Below, piece by piece: positions 23,501 through 38,500 of a stretch of DNA of 64,000 nt. Positions within the stretch are counted from its first letter, which is position 1. Every line of letters begins with the position of its first letter. The notes beneath the pieces were generated by a model. The model had not been told where the DNA came from. It ran no database searches and was given only the letters and a program-made list of their open reading frames with translations. Both the position numbers and the translations under genes were made by a program. This DNA is from Ahaetulla prasina. Taxonomy: Eukaryota > Chordata > Lepidosauria > Squamata > Colubridae. The stretch lies in NCBI RefSeq assembly GCF_028640845.1, contig NC_080540.1:95716061-95780060 (forward strand), written 5' to 3'.

Positions 23501-26500
23501 AGAGCCTGCAGCTGGCTTGTGGAGTCAACCATTGGAGCGCGATTCTTCGACTCGCAAGTATACTTCCCATATTTCCGATGGTCTTAGGTGACACCTGGCA
23601 AATCGTCATTCGACCCCCAACGGGGTCCTGACCCACAGGTTGAGAACCGCTGCTCTAGGAAAAGTGGTTGGGGGGGGGAGAGCTGCTTCCACTGTAACCA
23701 TCCAATATATAAAAGACCTTGCCCCGGGGGAACAGGATGCCATGTTTCCATGATCTTTGAGGTCAACAATCTCAGATAATTTACACATGTGGAAATAGCC
23801 TTCACTGATTATACAATAGGTTTATAATATTCTATGACAACTCTTTCATAAAAGCTCATACATTAAGACTGTAAAGAAAGAATAGTAACTTAAGCAATGC
23901 TGAGTATCAATCATCATTTGTCAGAATTCCAAATTCAGGTTTAGAATTTCAAACTTTTACATGCACCTTTTCCTTTATTTAAGCAATTATGATCATGCTT
24001 CAATTAACACTGGCAGACTAAGTATCTAACCTTTGGTACATCTTATCCTCATGACAGCTTCAAAGCCAATCTTCCTAGTTAAATATCGCTTTAGTTCTTT
24101 TTGTAATTTCTCCACCAGAAAAGGATTGTGTTGATGATGGTAAGCTTGATAGTAATAGACACTACCAGCAGAATACCTTGATATACATCCTAAAAAAAAG
24201 TAAATTTATTTAATTTTTGGACTTAAAGTAATATAATATTAAAAAAGAATTTTTACAGTAAGAAAAAGAAACATGCACATTTTTTAAGGACTAGTTTGAC
24301 TACTGAAGTGGAATATATTTCTTTCCTAAAAAACAGATTTTTAAAGATGATGAATTGGAAATAGCATCAAGTACATTATTGAAATGTATTGCTCCATCTT
24401 TTGATTGTAATGTTTTAGTTTTTACAATTTAAAATCTGTAATTGTAAAAACAAAGTTCATTACTCCATTTTACAGTAGCACATGAGAAAATAGTTTTATA
24501 CCTTTATTAATTAAGCAGGAAAGAAAGCAAACCAGTAGAACAGGGCTCCTCATGCATATATATAGTTTAATGCAACAGTTTCGATAAAGGATGACCATAT
24601 TTTATTATAATCATCCTTGCATAATCTACATCTTTCAACAAAGCATTCCTTAATGGGGACAACAAGAATGTCTTACCTAATGAAGCCAAGTCAGAGTACT
24701 GCCCACTAAGAAGAAACAAGTCAACTGCAACCTGCTGTCCTGAGCAATCCAAGGCCAATTTTTTATAGAAGTCAGTCGATGGTGTCAGAGGAACATCCTG
24801 GTAAAAGGCAAAAAATGCACTTGAAGGGGTGTTTCATTCATGTTCATGCCACCAACAAAGCAATATTCATTAAACCACTGAAGCAGCTGCATCCTCCCAA
24901 AGGTTTAGCACAGCCTTATTGTGCTAAATTGCGTCTGTATGTTTGTGTATGCACTGAAGATGCTTTCACCAGGAATGCTGGATAAAAGGAAGTTGTAGCT
25001 GTGTAGACAGTTGAAAAGTGATGTTTTGCTCGCAGCCTTATTGTAAGGACAGCATTGTTCAAATGATTTACACTGGCTATTGCCCAATATTTAAAAAATG
25101 CTAGTAATGTTCAAACTAACACTAGGATTTTGTTACAAAATGATTTAAGTCTAGGTTTTCTAGTAGTCAATCAAAATTGAAAATGGCCATTTAGGCATTA
25201 GGTTCAATGGCCTGTTCAGTGTAGCAAATGAAATTAAATCATCCGTAACAGCCCATACCTATATTCATACTGTAGAGACATTCAAAAATAAGTTTGGTAT
25301 AGTGGTTAAGATATCAAGCTAGAACCCAGAAGACTGAGAATTCTAGTCCTGCTTGAGGCACAAAATCAGTTGGATGACTTTGAGCCAATCACTCTCTCAG
25401 CCATAGGAAGATGGCAATGGCAAGCCACTTCTGAAATCTTGCCAAGAAAACTACAGGGATTTGTCCAGACAATTGCCAGAGTAAATATTGACTTGAAGGG
25501 TATACATGCACACCCAAAAAAAATTTACCACCTGTCTAGAAATAAATTCTACAGTTGAACTGCTCTACTTTTAGCAAGTTTTTTTAATATGCAGGCAGAC
25601 TCTGCCTTCTTGTAAATTAAATCTGTAATTCTTGTAGCAATACAGAACATATTCTGCGCATTATCTTTTCAGATATGTGAATAATGGTATTATATCTTCC
25701 CTTAGTTTTCTTTCCTCAGAGCTAAATATGCCTAGTGCCTTCAAATGTATCTTCATAAAACAGTTTCTGCACTGCTGATCATTCTCATTGCCATGTTTTG
25801 AACCTATTCCAGTCTGTCTGAATCTCTCTTAAATTATAATACTCCGAATACTATCCAGAACTCAATGCTAAATCTGACCAAAGCAGAATAAAGGAGAACT
25901 ATAGTTTCTTGTGGTTTAGAAGATATTTGTCTGTTGAAAAATTTGCATTTTTGCAGCCCCACTGCAGACTAGAACTATTTTTAAAAAGAACTGTTACAAT
26001 AAAAAATAGATTTTAAGAGTCACTTAAAAATCAGGCATAAAAGTTTGTTTTGCTAACCTTTGTGGATGCTTTTTGGTTAGGCTCTTCTCGTGGTTTGAGT
26101 GCACCTGCTCCTAAAGATGGAAGCTGAGTTTGGAAGACAGTAATCCGACCCCCAGTAGGTGACATAAGTTTAAAGGCAGCCTGTAGTGCAGGTCCCAAAG
26201 CACTTTGGGTTTCCAAAGATTTAATAAACATCTGAGGCAAAGTTCTCAATAAATCTTGAATCAGCTGAAAGAAATTAAATTTCCATCTTTTTATTTACTA
26301 TATTTATCCATTTTTATATTATCCAATATTTGAAGCTCACACTGCAGCTTAAAAATAAAACTTAAAATAAAATCAATACTAGTACTAAGTGAAATTTTTT
26401 TGTCTGGTGTTAAAAATTTATCTGCTAATGTACCACCATTGGAAATACCATCCACTATCAGGGTTTCTCCAACGAGGAGACCTTAAATTAATCATTCAGT

Positions 26501-29500
26501 GGTTATTTTGCTTACTTATTAAAGAACTTGTAGCAGCAGCATCTCATATGATAGAACAACTGAAAGCTTCAAACGTTGTTTTTAGGTTCCAAGCTTATCT
26601 GTATAATAACTGATCACATGCTTAGAGCCTTAAAAGTTAGTTATATAGTATAGGTTACACAAATGAACCGTAAGATCAGTAGTTGCCCTTTGACTGTACC
26701 AATCTGGTGTAGATAACTCAGGCCCAGTCTTGTCCAATTATCTGGGAAGAATTTGTTTAGGTGGCTCTTGAAAAGTGGACTGGAGTCACTCTTCAGACTG
26801 CTGGCTGCCATTTGTCCCATTATTAGGTATCGAACATTTTAACTCTTTTGTTCCTCAGGGCAAAACCTCAGGGTTTTAGATTTATTACATAGAATAGGCA
26901 AAATAATATTTCAGTCAATTGCTTAAAATATACTTTTACTTATACTTACAATGTATAATATTCCTCTTACCTCTTTGCTTTCGTTTAAATTTACTAATAA
27001 GTTTTCCGGCATAGGTATAAACACATCTACAATATAGATAACAAAGTATTTATTATTTATTTTATCATTGGATTTAATGATTGTTCAGTTACAACAGCCT
27101 TGGAGAGGCTGTTTTACAGCCCATAAAGCACTTCCACCCATGATAAAACATCATGATAAAACATCAATACTTCTTCCCTCTCCAGTCACATGACTGTATT
27201 TCAGGTGCTTGGCAACTGATTGTAGTGGTCTGTAGTTATAGGACTGCAATTTGCAAAGTTTTCTGCCAGTTTCCAGCAAAAAGCGCCCATTCAGGAGCCC
27301 ATTTGCTTAATGACTGGCATAAAAACAGTAAAAAATGGGTTCAGTAATGTGAGTGCCACAATTTTCAACTGCAACAACTTATAGCTAAAATTCCAGTCCC
27401 AATTGCAGTTATAAATCGAGAACTACCTTAATATTTTCACCTATTTTCTCCACAACACAATCCTTTGAGGTGCGTTAGACTAAGAGAGATTGACTAGCCC
27501 ATAGTCACCCATCTTTTAATCACAGTTACCTGTGATTAAAACTCAAAAGTACCCCATTTTGATTTCAAAAGCCCCCCACCACGGTGTCCCCCCACCACGG
27601 TGAGATCCACATCCATCCTTCTGACATTCTGAAAGGGCCTAAAGCCCTGCTTCTGTCAAATGGCCTAATACCCCAATGTGGGCAGTCTTTCTGGACATGG
27701 TTAATGGACTACGACCCCATCTTCCACCCACATGCATATTGCTTCCTATCTCCCTAATTTAATGTTACTATTTATTGATTTAATGCTTTTTATTGGTTTT
27801 TAATGATTAGAGTCATCTCCAGGTGAAACAGGCAGCATATGAGCTGAAATCAATCAATCACTCAATCAATCAATCTGGATGTGGAAAAAAATTATTGAGG
27901 AAAAGCGACCTTTTAAATTTCTCTCTCACACACACACACACGCACCAGAATAAATCTAAGAGGGCAAAACCTCTACATTATCCCAAATACAAATTACTAC
28001 AGTCCTGAGAGATCTACAAACTATAGAAATGACAGTATTTATTTCCTGAACCTATAGCCAGAAAGTGATAGTGAAACTGGAAAGAAAAAAAAAAAGACAA
28101 GTCTTGAGAGTTGTGTATGAAATGCTTTGCTTCTTTGACATTACCTATAATAGAAGTGTGAGAAGACAGAATTTGTAAGTGAGCTAAGAGGTAACCCTAA
28201 AACATCTATAGCAAACGAGACAACTATCATAGGGCTACTTCTCCAGATAGCTAGTTTGTGTATGTGAAAGAAAATCTGCAATGGAAAATTTTAAATCCTA
28301 GGGGTTTTTTTGCAAAACAAAAATTGAAAACAGGAAAGACCCTGCTTTTCTTGAAGACTGACACTCAGTCTTCAACACTAATGACTGAGGCATATTCTAA
28401 AGAGTGCTTTTCTAGCTGTGTCTTTGACTAGACGACGTTTGCTCTTTTTCCTTTCTTGCTCTCCTAGCTTACAGTATTGACTGACAATCATCTTTAATAG
28501 CAAAGTACCAAGACTTGTTATTTAACTGTTTTTCTTCTTCTTTGAAAACAGAAAATATGTTGAATTAATGTTCTAATTTAGGAGTATACGACAGAATTCA
28601 TAAAGCATACTTCATAAATGTAGTATTTGAGATTATTTCTTCTTACCTTCAATATCTGAAATGATTAACATTTGGGGCTGTGAGAGACCTTCCTGGAGGC
28701 TATAGAAATGGATTGTGCTGTCAAATGTTATGAAGCCTATTTTTGTTCTAGTGTTCCCTGGGAGTCTGAAAATGAAGCAGAGAAATTGACCACCAAGCAT
28801 TAAATATATAAAGTGTGCACTTTTAAGTTGAACTTATATATTTTCATAAAACAACATTTCATGTAACACGTTAAATGTAGGTAAATAAATTATTCTTCCA
28901 TGAACAGTTATAAAGCTCACATTCAGATGGGTTCATTATTAAGTTTCAAAGTAGTGGACTAGAACTTTATGGTGATAATAAGATGACAAAAAACGGAAAG
29001 ACAGAGAATGACCTAGGGGAGATACTCTGAAATGGAGAAAAATTCTATCTTCATTACAGAAAAAAGACATTTTGTTTCTTACAAACATTGCAACATGCAG
29101 AGTTCCTTAAGCAAATTATCCTTTCAGATTATGCACACATTTCCTAAAGAATGAACGTCAGTTCAACATAGTTCATCCATTCTTAGTAAAAGATGGGCCT
29201 TAAATCATGTCATGCTACTTGGATTACAGTATGGATTACAGTCATGCTACTTGGATTACAGATAATTCTAAAAGGTCCATAAACTTTCATCATTGCAGGT
29301 TTGTGTAAATTTATGTTATCTGTATACTGATGTCATCATGCAATGAGCTTAACTCTTGTGCTATCCTGTTTTTCAATTCAGTAAACTAGCTAGCACTAGC
29401 ACTTACATATATATATACCCCTTCATAATGCTTTTACAGCCTTCTCTAAACCGTTTACAGAGTCAGCATATTGCCCCCAACAATCTGGGTTCTCATATTA

Positions 29501-32500
29501 CTGACCTCGGAAGGATGGAAGGCTGAGCTGGTGAGATTTGAACTGCCGAACTGCAGCTAGCAGTCAGCTGAAGTAGCCTGCAGTGCTGCACTCTAACCAC
29601 TGCACCATCTCGGCTCTCTCTAAACATTCCTTAATGACCAATACCCCCTCCTCAAATTTTACCGTAACTATAATTTTATACATTGTGCATATGTGTACGC
29701 CGGCATTGACATATTCCAACCCAAATTAATGATATTGTCATGGTGGGCTCAGATTTGAGTCAGAGGAGGGAACAGGCAGTGAACAGCCAGAACCAGCTTC
29801 AGAGGTGCTGACAAACAAGTGCCCAGGTACCACCAGACAAGCCACTGCCAAGCAAAGGAGGTAAGTCCAAAACAGCACACACAGCTGCTGTCACTCTCTG
29901 AAGATGACAGTGCAGAATTATTCCCCCTTCTCAACTCAAGAGCTTGAAAGGCTGCAAAGAGAGTAGAGCCTTTGTGCTCTGTGAGACGGCTCACACAGAA
30001 GAGTTCTCGCCCTCACATGAGCTGTACTGGGGTTGCTTCTATTAAAATGGAGCAGCAAGCACAAGCTGTTCCTTGTTGACAACCATCCTAACTTCTACTC
30101 CATATACCTTGACTTGTGAACCTTGCAACCCTGACTTTGATCCTAAACTGGCTGACGAATCTGCTACATGCTTTGACCCATGGACTCCATCTGATACTCT
30201 CCTGTGTGTTGCTTTGATTTGGAACACTTGTAAAGCAAAACTGCTGAACTTCAGGGGAGGGAGGACTTTATATTGCAAGGGCATCTGTTTCCAACTCTCA
30301 TTTAGTAAACAGAACAAAATCACCCCTTTGTGTATTTGTTTGTTTGTTTGTTTGTTTGTGCTTGGTCCAGGACTGGACAGATATGAATTTAAAGGTTACA
30401 TTGATAGTTTGAAAAGATGCAAAGGACTCACAGATCTAAATTGTCCAACAAAATCTTGCAGACAGTGTCTAAGTATCCTGTTTCTATTGCATTATGTGAC
30501 ACATCAAATACAAAGAGGTACACAGGAGGCTGAGGTGGACGTAGCTGAAAAAATAAGACACAATTATAAACATTTAAATGTCAATCTAGGACCACTGACT
30601 TTTTTACTTGACTGTAAGGTAGTCTGCATTTTAAATACCATAAAAATATAATGCACATTTACATATTATAATCCATTTTTGATTACTTTTCTATTGTGAA
30701 AATGAGAAATTTTCATTCTAGCAACTTTGCTTTGTAACTCGTGTTACAAAATGGAAGAAAAATCATAGTACATGCACCACAGTTTAAAAAAGATAGCAAA
30801 TAGTACCATATTTTCCTGAAAATAAGACCCTGTCTTATATTTTTTTGAACCCTGAAGTAAGCGGTTGGTCTTATTGCCATGTGCTCAAAAGCCAGATTGG
30901 CCTTATTATCAGGGGATGTCTTATTTTGGGGGAAAAGGGTAGTATACTGGATTCAGTGGTTTAGAGGATTGAGAACCACTATGACATAAAAAGATATATT
31001 TATTGTAAAGACGCAATACATTAGAGTCAATATTTCTTTCAAATCTTGGACAGTGTGGATGGAGGTTGAAGTGCTGGATTAGAAGCAGAGAGACCTAAAT
31101 TTTGGTCCTTCTTAGCTGGTGGAGTCTGAAAGAAGGTAATGACAAACTACTTCCGCATTTTTGTCATAGGAACTACATAAACCTATAGGCTGACTGAAAA
31201 GTGCTTCTCCACTGAAAGATAACTTTTTCTCTGGTGCAATATAAGATCAATAAGCTTTCCTAGAATTACAGTGCATAAGCAACAACAACTAAGGGAAAAT
31301 GAGACAACTAAACTCAGACACAGAGTTCCATAGAGCCTGATTTGTTCCATAAGCAAGAGCATACTGCTTTTGTTTTCTTCTAATAATCCTTCACAGTATG
31401 TAAAAGGGTGCTTCTGGAAGTTTGGAAACTTAAGAGCAGTTTTTAATAGTGAAGGAAGCTGTTCATAAAGAGTTTGAAAATCCAACCAACTACTTGAAAG
31501 CTCTAAGATATAGTGAAGTTCTCTAAGATGGATGGTACAACTTATATCCAGACACTTTGTCTCAACTAAAATACTTCTTTCTGTAATAGCTATGCAAGAA
31601 TAGATAAATAAAGGTTAAAAAAAAAGAAAAATATTGAGATATAGTAGTTCTGCACAAGTTGTGTTTATTATGACTACACATTGTATAAGGTTGGGGAGGG
31701 AGGGCAGGAGGAAAGAGAGGAAGAAAGATGAGGAAGCAGAATCTCACCATATATTCAGAAGGAGCCATAAACTCAATAGTGGCATTTTGAACTTCAGGTC
31801 TTTTATGAGGTTCTCCATAAACTCTTGTCACAGGATTATACATAAATTCTTCAGGAACTATAGGAGGAAAATACACTTTATAAACCAGTGTAACTCTCAA
31901 AGTTTATAGTATTTTATATAATATTTTTCAGCCTAGTAGTCTTTTAAAGAAATATTTATTCTCATATGTTCAATTACCTAAAAGCAGCTAGAGAATGATG
32001 TCATAAATGTATCTTACTGGAATCAAACAGTTTATGTGTATGTATACATGTGTACACTTAAGAATTTAATATGAAGTCAACTGATTCTTTATTGGATTTA
32101 AACTAATAAAAAAAACTCACCATCATTCACTCTGTAGCACAAGTTGCATTTCCATCTCCTTTGATCAAGGAAGCTGACAAAAGGATTAATATATGTTCTA
32201 CAGCTACGACATCTCACAATTGTACTAGAGGTTACTACAGGCAATTGCTGAAAAGAGGAATGTCATTTATTTAAGAACATTTGTCATAAAGTATAATTTA
32301 ATTATTTCTGTTGACATAGGACTAAATAATGATAATGAAAATAAAAATTGACAGCCTTGACAAGTATGCTTGCAATGGCAATTCTGATTGCAATCTAGTG
32401 TTTTTTCCATGAGCTTCTAAATTAAGAGACGGCTTTAAAATCATGTACCAGTGGTTGACATGGCTTTGCAGTTTTCATACTTGCAGACAACAATGAAATA

Positions 32501-35500
32501 TTCATCTACTAATGAAAGCAATCAGGTTTTATTTTGAAAGCAGAAACGAAAAACAGAATGTTTAAAAAGCATCTTATATTATCAATAAATTACTTGGACT
32601 TGGACACTTAACATGTTTTAAGTGCAACACACTTAACAATATATGCTTATGCAGAAGATGAAAACCTATATAAAATGTTGTATGTTGCATTCAAGCAGAC
32701 AGTTATGCAAAAGTTATGTAAAAAAGAAATATATTATGAGGAGACAAGATAGACTGTTTAATTTGTAACAACTGATGTCCCATTTCCCACAAGGTTATTC
32801 CCTAGCCTAGTAACTCTTTATTATTTGCAAACACAACCTTCACAGCAGATTAAAATCAGGGAAGAAAAGATACTAAAGGTACTCCCAACTTTGATTAAAT
32901 ATTATCTATTGAAATGCCTTAAAAGATAAACTTATATAAAAACTGAAAGCTTCAATCAATCAATCTTTAGTTCAATCAATGTAAAGTTTCATCACTGTTG
33001 AAGCACTGCACATTCATACATACATGAAAATAAATAATATTTAAAATATCGTATGTTGCTGTAACTGGACTCTAAAAAGGCAACTTACACAAAATTCCAC
33101 TTTTGATAAAAGTCATCTCATTTGAATTTCTTCTAATTTTCAATTTCAATTCCTCTTGGTTAAAGGATTTAATTTCTTTAAATAACTTGTAATATACCCA
33201 AATCAATAAACTAAAATCCCTAAAATTTAGGCAAATCGTCTCAAAACAAAACTAGATTTTGGAATTTTTATTGGTAGAAACTGCTGCAGCAGCCAGTTTT
33301 CCAAATTTGGCCATCACAACAGATTACATAAATCAAAGCAAATTTGTGGAATTAATCTCTGAGGCAATTATGAATAATACATGCAGGCAGAATTCTATTA
33401 TCTAGAGCAGTGTTGAGCAGTGTCAAACTTGGCAACGTTAAGATGTGTGGACTTCAACTCCCAGAATTCTAGGAATTGGCTCAGCTGGGGAATTTGGGGA
33501 GTTGAACTCCACACTTCTTATATTATGAAGAATATTGACTAGAGCAGGGGTTTGCAAACTTGGCTCTTTAAGACTTGTGGACTTCAACTCCAGAGCTGAA
33601 GTCCACAAGTCTTAAAAGAGCCAAGTTTGCAGACCCCTGGACTATAGTAATTTGACTATGTATTTCTGAAAATCAACACCCTAACGTTTTCAAACATTAA
33701 ATAACATACCGATAAATCTTTGAAAGGATGAAGTAGAAGCCCCAAGGGTAGTTTGGCTTTATTCAGTAAGGCCTGAGTTTGAGGAATGTTAGTCAAGGTA
33801 CACCGGAACAACCTATATGGAAAACCAAAGGATTAAAGAAGTACTAATTACATGGGCCAACCTTCCTGATCTCCAGTCAGTTATTACTTTTCTCTCTCTT
33901 ACGTTTGAAGAAAGGGGTCCACCTTATATCTTATGCAGCATTCCGTTTAGGGGAAAAAAAACTATAACAAATGCAAAATTTTAATAGTTCGTTGGATTGT
34001 GCTACGGCAGTATTTTTTTTTTCTTTCCTAGCATTTTTTGCAAGTGCGGGGTTTCTTTTTCTTTTTTCTTTTGATCAACCAAATGCCAACCAATTCGGTT
34101 GTAACAGGAATTGACTGACTGGTTTCTCACCCGAGCTTGATGTCATGTGCTAAGGCAGCTTTCACGCCTAAGGCAGAACTACAACTCACAGTCCCTTGGT
34201 TTGTAGCCTAATGCTTTAATTGCTAAACCAAACTGGTCTCCTGCTACAGTCAGTTATTAACTTGTAACGTAAGTAGATACCCTGACCAAATTACAAAGGA
34301 AACATTAGAACGTAACACCACACTTTAAAAAATATACTTCTGGATCAATCTTTAATTTATACTATTTATTCACCACCAGAATCCAAAATAGCCTTTGCAT
34401 ACTGTTGGTTTTTTTTATATCTACAGTACAGCCTTAGATCTAACAGGATATTTCTGAAGCTAGAGTACAGATCCATATATAATTTGAGTATTCAAAAACA
34501 AACCCAAATCAAAAACAGAAACATATGAGGGGTAAAGCTGGCAATTGAGGAGGAATAGATGGAGAAAATAGCAAAGTTGACCTCAGGTTTTTATTGCTTT
34601 GAGCAGAATATTTTCTCACTGAGAAAAAAAATGAATCCAATGCTTAGCTCTGATGAAGCCTTCATAAATTGCTAACCAATTATTGGATTCTGTTCACAAA
34701 ATGTAATCTAAGAGTTAATTGATGAATTAGATTCATACATATGATCATGTGTATATTAAGCATACAAGTATGAATAATTTCTATAATATTTGTGTTGATG
34801 GTCATAGTCCATCCATAAACCTGGGTGGGCCATCCATAAACCTGTAGATAAAGGTGCTTGCAGTTTTTGTAATTTGGGGAAGAATAGTTTATACAATATT
34901 TAGTTTTTTGTTTTAAAAGAACAGTTACTATCAAGCATCAAAACAAGATTCTTTATATGGTTTTCAGAATCTATTTACTGAATGCATTTAACCTTCAAAT
35001 GTTTAAACATGTTTACATTTCTCAAAACTTAAAGGTGCATTAGCAATATACTCAAATATAGAAAAAATGCAGATAATCTTTTTTACCCAATATTCATTTT
35101 ACTTCTTATTATAACAAACCACTAAAACTCACAGCCCAGTGAGTAAATTAACAAGAGCTTTATTTTGACTCAAGCAATTACCGTATATACTCGAGTATAA
35201 GCCGACCCGAATATAAGCCGAGGTACCTAATTTTACCACAAAAAAACTGGGAAAAACTATTGACTTGAGTATAAGCCTAGGGTGGGAAATGAGGCAGCTA
35301 CTGGTCAATGTAAAAAATAAAGATAGAGCCAAGTAAAATAACATGAATATTTATTTGAACGAAAAACAATAAAAGTGCAAAAGTGCAAAATGTTCGGTGC
35401 TCATTTTTATTATGCAGCGCCCCCTGCTGGACATCTATCAAAAATACAGTATCTTTTAAAAGTACATCGAGACGTAGACTCGAGTATAAGCCGAGGGGGC

Positions 35501-38500
35501 CGCTTTTCAGCACAAAAAACATGCTGAAAAACTCGGCTTATACTCGAGTATATACGGTAATTCAATTCCAAAGTTGTGATGGTAAATTGGGTATTCCCCT
35601 AGTTGCAAGGCAATAATTTTATGTACTCAGATCAAACACAAAGCTTTTGCTTATCAGCATTGTAGAAATTATTTTCTCAAACTCTTTGGGAAACTGTGAA
35701 GCATTGCCTTGTGCAACTGACATTCCAGCAGAATATACCAACACAGCTGAAAACTACTGCTGTATTGTAGATTTTAATCACAGTGTAGTGGGATAACAGA
35801 CCACAGATAGTTTTTGACTTATGACTGTAATGGAACCTGCCAATTCTTATCAAATGTTGTAATGGTCATAAATCGGGTCATCACATAACCAATCTGATTT
35901 TTTGTGGTCTGGTTAAGTGAATGTGGCAGTTGTAAAACGAATGCTGCAGTCATCAAGCAAACCCAAGTAATTTCCAGTTTTGGGCAAAACTGTCATATAA
36001 TGTGATCCATAGGACCACAGGATGCTGCAAATAATTGTAAATGCAGCTGTGTTGCCAAGTGCAACCACATGACCGGGGAGGTGGCGGAGAAACTGCCAAA
36101 ACTTTGGAACAAGGTCATAACTCCCTTTTTTAGGTATAAATAAAATTTGATATAAATACAATTTATATCATATAAAACTTTATCTGAAAATTATTCAAAC
36201 AACCCACAAGTTTAATTAGAACACCCTATCACAACAGAGCCAAATAAAGTCCATACATTTTGCTATCTCTTCTGTTCACTTATGAACGTAACTGATAAGT
36301 AACTGTTTCTTTACAATCTCTCCCTGCTCTCATATTTGAAAAAGGACATCATGCCAGCTTTCTAATTTTTATTTTAGCTTATAGATTACAGATTAGATTT
36401 TTATTCACCAGTGATATTTTTTTATTAAGAGTTGTATTTTTATCAAGAGTTGTGGCAGACATCTAAGTAATGATATAGGATATATAAATGTAATTAAAAC
36501 CTAACATTACGGGTATCATCTTGTTGATGTACTAAAATTACTTTCTCAGATTGTTTTTGTTTAAATATACCAGAAAAAAAGGTGGTATTTTAAAATATTC
36601 AGAAAGACACTAGAGAGAACCTTCAGAATAATAGAAATTGAAGAGATTTATTCTTTTACAAGCAGCATTAATTAACCTTACTCGGGATTGCAGTTGAGCT
36701 TCTGAATATCTTGATGCAAATTAGGAGTGGGTGCTTGCAAGGGGGTTGCAGGAAGAATATTTCTATCTTGAAGAAGGTTGATAGGTCTTAAACCTTCAGG
36801 CTGAAGACTCAGTCCACCCATAGATGCAGCTAAGGTATTTGCTCCCAGGCCAGGCTGCACCTAAAACAAAAATTAAATTTAACCTTTATGAAACACATTT
36901 AAATCCATGCATAGACACCATGGAGAATGGTGGGGTTAATATTAGTTGTAAATACATAATTCATAAAACACTTGTAGTAGTTTATTTACAGGTCGTCCTC
37001 AATTACAACCATTTGTTTAGTGATTATTCAAAGTTACAATGGCACTGAAAAGTGTCTAATGACCAGCTTTCACACTTAATGACTGTTGCAGCATCCCCAA
37101 TCATGTGAACAAAATTGGGACGCTTGGCAACTGGCATGTGTTTATGATGGTTGCAATGTCCCCAGATCATGTAATCATCATTTGTAAACTTCCAAGCTGG
37201 CATCCAACAAGCAAAGTCAATGGAGGAAGCCAAATTCACTTAATGACCAGATGATTCACTGAACTGCAGTGATTTGCTGCCTTAACAACTATAGCAAAAA
37301 GATTGTAAAATGGGAAATTAAGTGAATTGTAAAATTCACTTAACAATTATCTTGCTTAGCAACAGAAATTTTGGGCTCATAAGTTGAGGATTACCTGTAT
37401 TTTATTATAAACTAGTTTACTATTAGCACTCAAAACAAATCTAAACATAAAAATCCATATTTATTTTTTAATATATTCCTGTAATATTAATTATTTGCAT
37501 TTATATCATGTTTTCCTTGTATAAGCATACATGGGAAAACTTTCTCATTTTATCTAAATAATAACGTAAGTAGGCTGAGTAGTGTTCAAAATTATCCACT
37601 TATCTAGAACTATCCACTGATAATTCCAGAACTATCCACTGGAATTATCAGTGGATAGTTCTAGATAAGTGGATAATTTTGGATAAGATAAGTGGATCTT
37701 AAATACTGCACTATACTAGCACTAAATTAAAAAATAAAGTATATTGAACTATGCAGTCCTATTATGTAGACAACACTGATTATTAAAAAGACTGAAGGAA
37801 GTAATGAAGGCTAATGTTTAGATGAAGTGCATTTTTTCTATTTCATAATGAATTAATAACTAAGGAGAGTATTGCAAGAGGGATGAGAAAATTTTGAAAT
37901 TTCTATCAGAATCACATTAAGAGGAGAATCTAGCCAATTATACATGTATCTATAAAGCACAAACTTGAATGACAGGGTGGCGGTCACTTGAGTGGGAAAA
38001 TATAACACCTGATGCTTAACTCAAATTGGAGGCATATCTTCCCTTACACAACAGCAGAAAATATTTAGCAATTGTAGTTTAATACTGCTGAGCTAGTCTT
38101 ACTCATCAACTTAGTTGGTTTTAACATGTTTCTCCCTAGAATTGAAAAAAAAAAAGACAGAAAGGGCAGAAATATAACAGAGAAACTTTTAATATAACAG
38201 GAGAACTAAAAATTGTTCTTTTTCATATAAAACACACTCTTTTTGTAGACCAGCCAGTTCTAATCTAGCTATACTAGGAACTGATTAGTCAGAGAATGAG
38301 AAATAATATGTAGGCAAACAGCTCCAACCCCTTGTTGTAGATAGGAGTCAGAATATCAGACTATTCCTGTCTAGCCTCTTGAGCACATCTAATGAAGAGG
38401 AGTCCACCAATTCTGGATAATTGGTTCCAGAGTCAAACTATTGTTACTGTCAGTAACAATTCAATTTGATTGAATTCCATTTGAATTTATGTTTTCATAA

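Noticed and set aside
30073..30651. A 192-codon plus-strand open frame
   Set aside because: Its second half is the antisense of SEC24A exon 10 and the rest is unassigned intron repeat; no protein signature is present.
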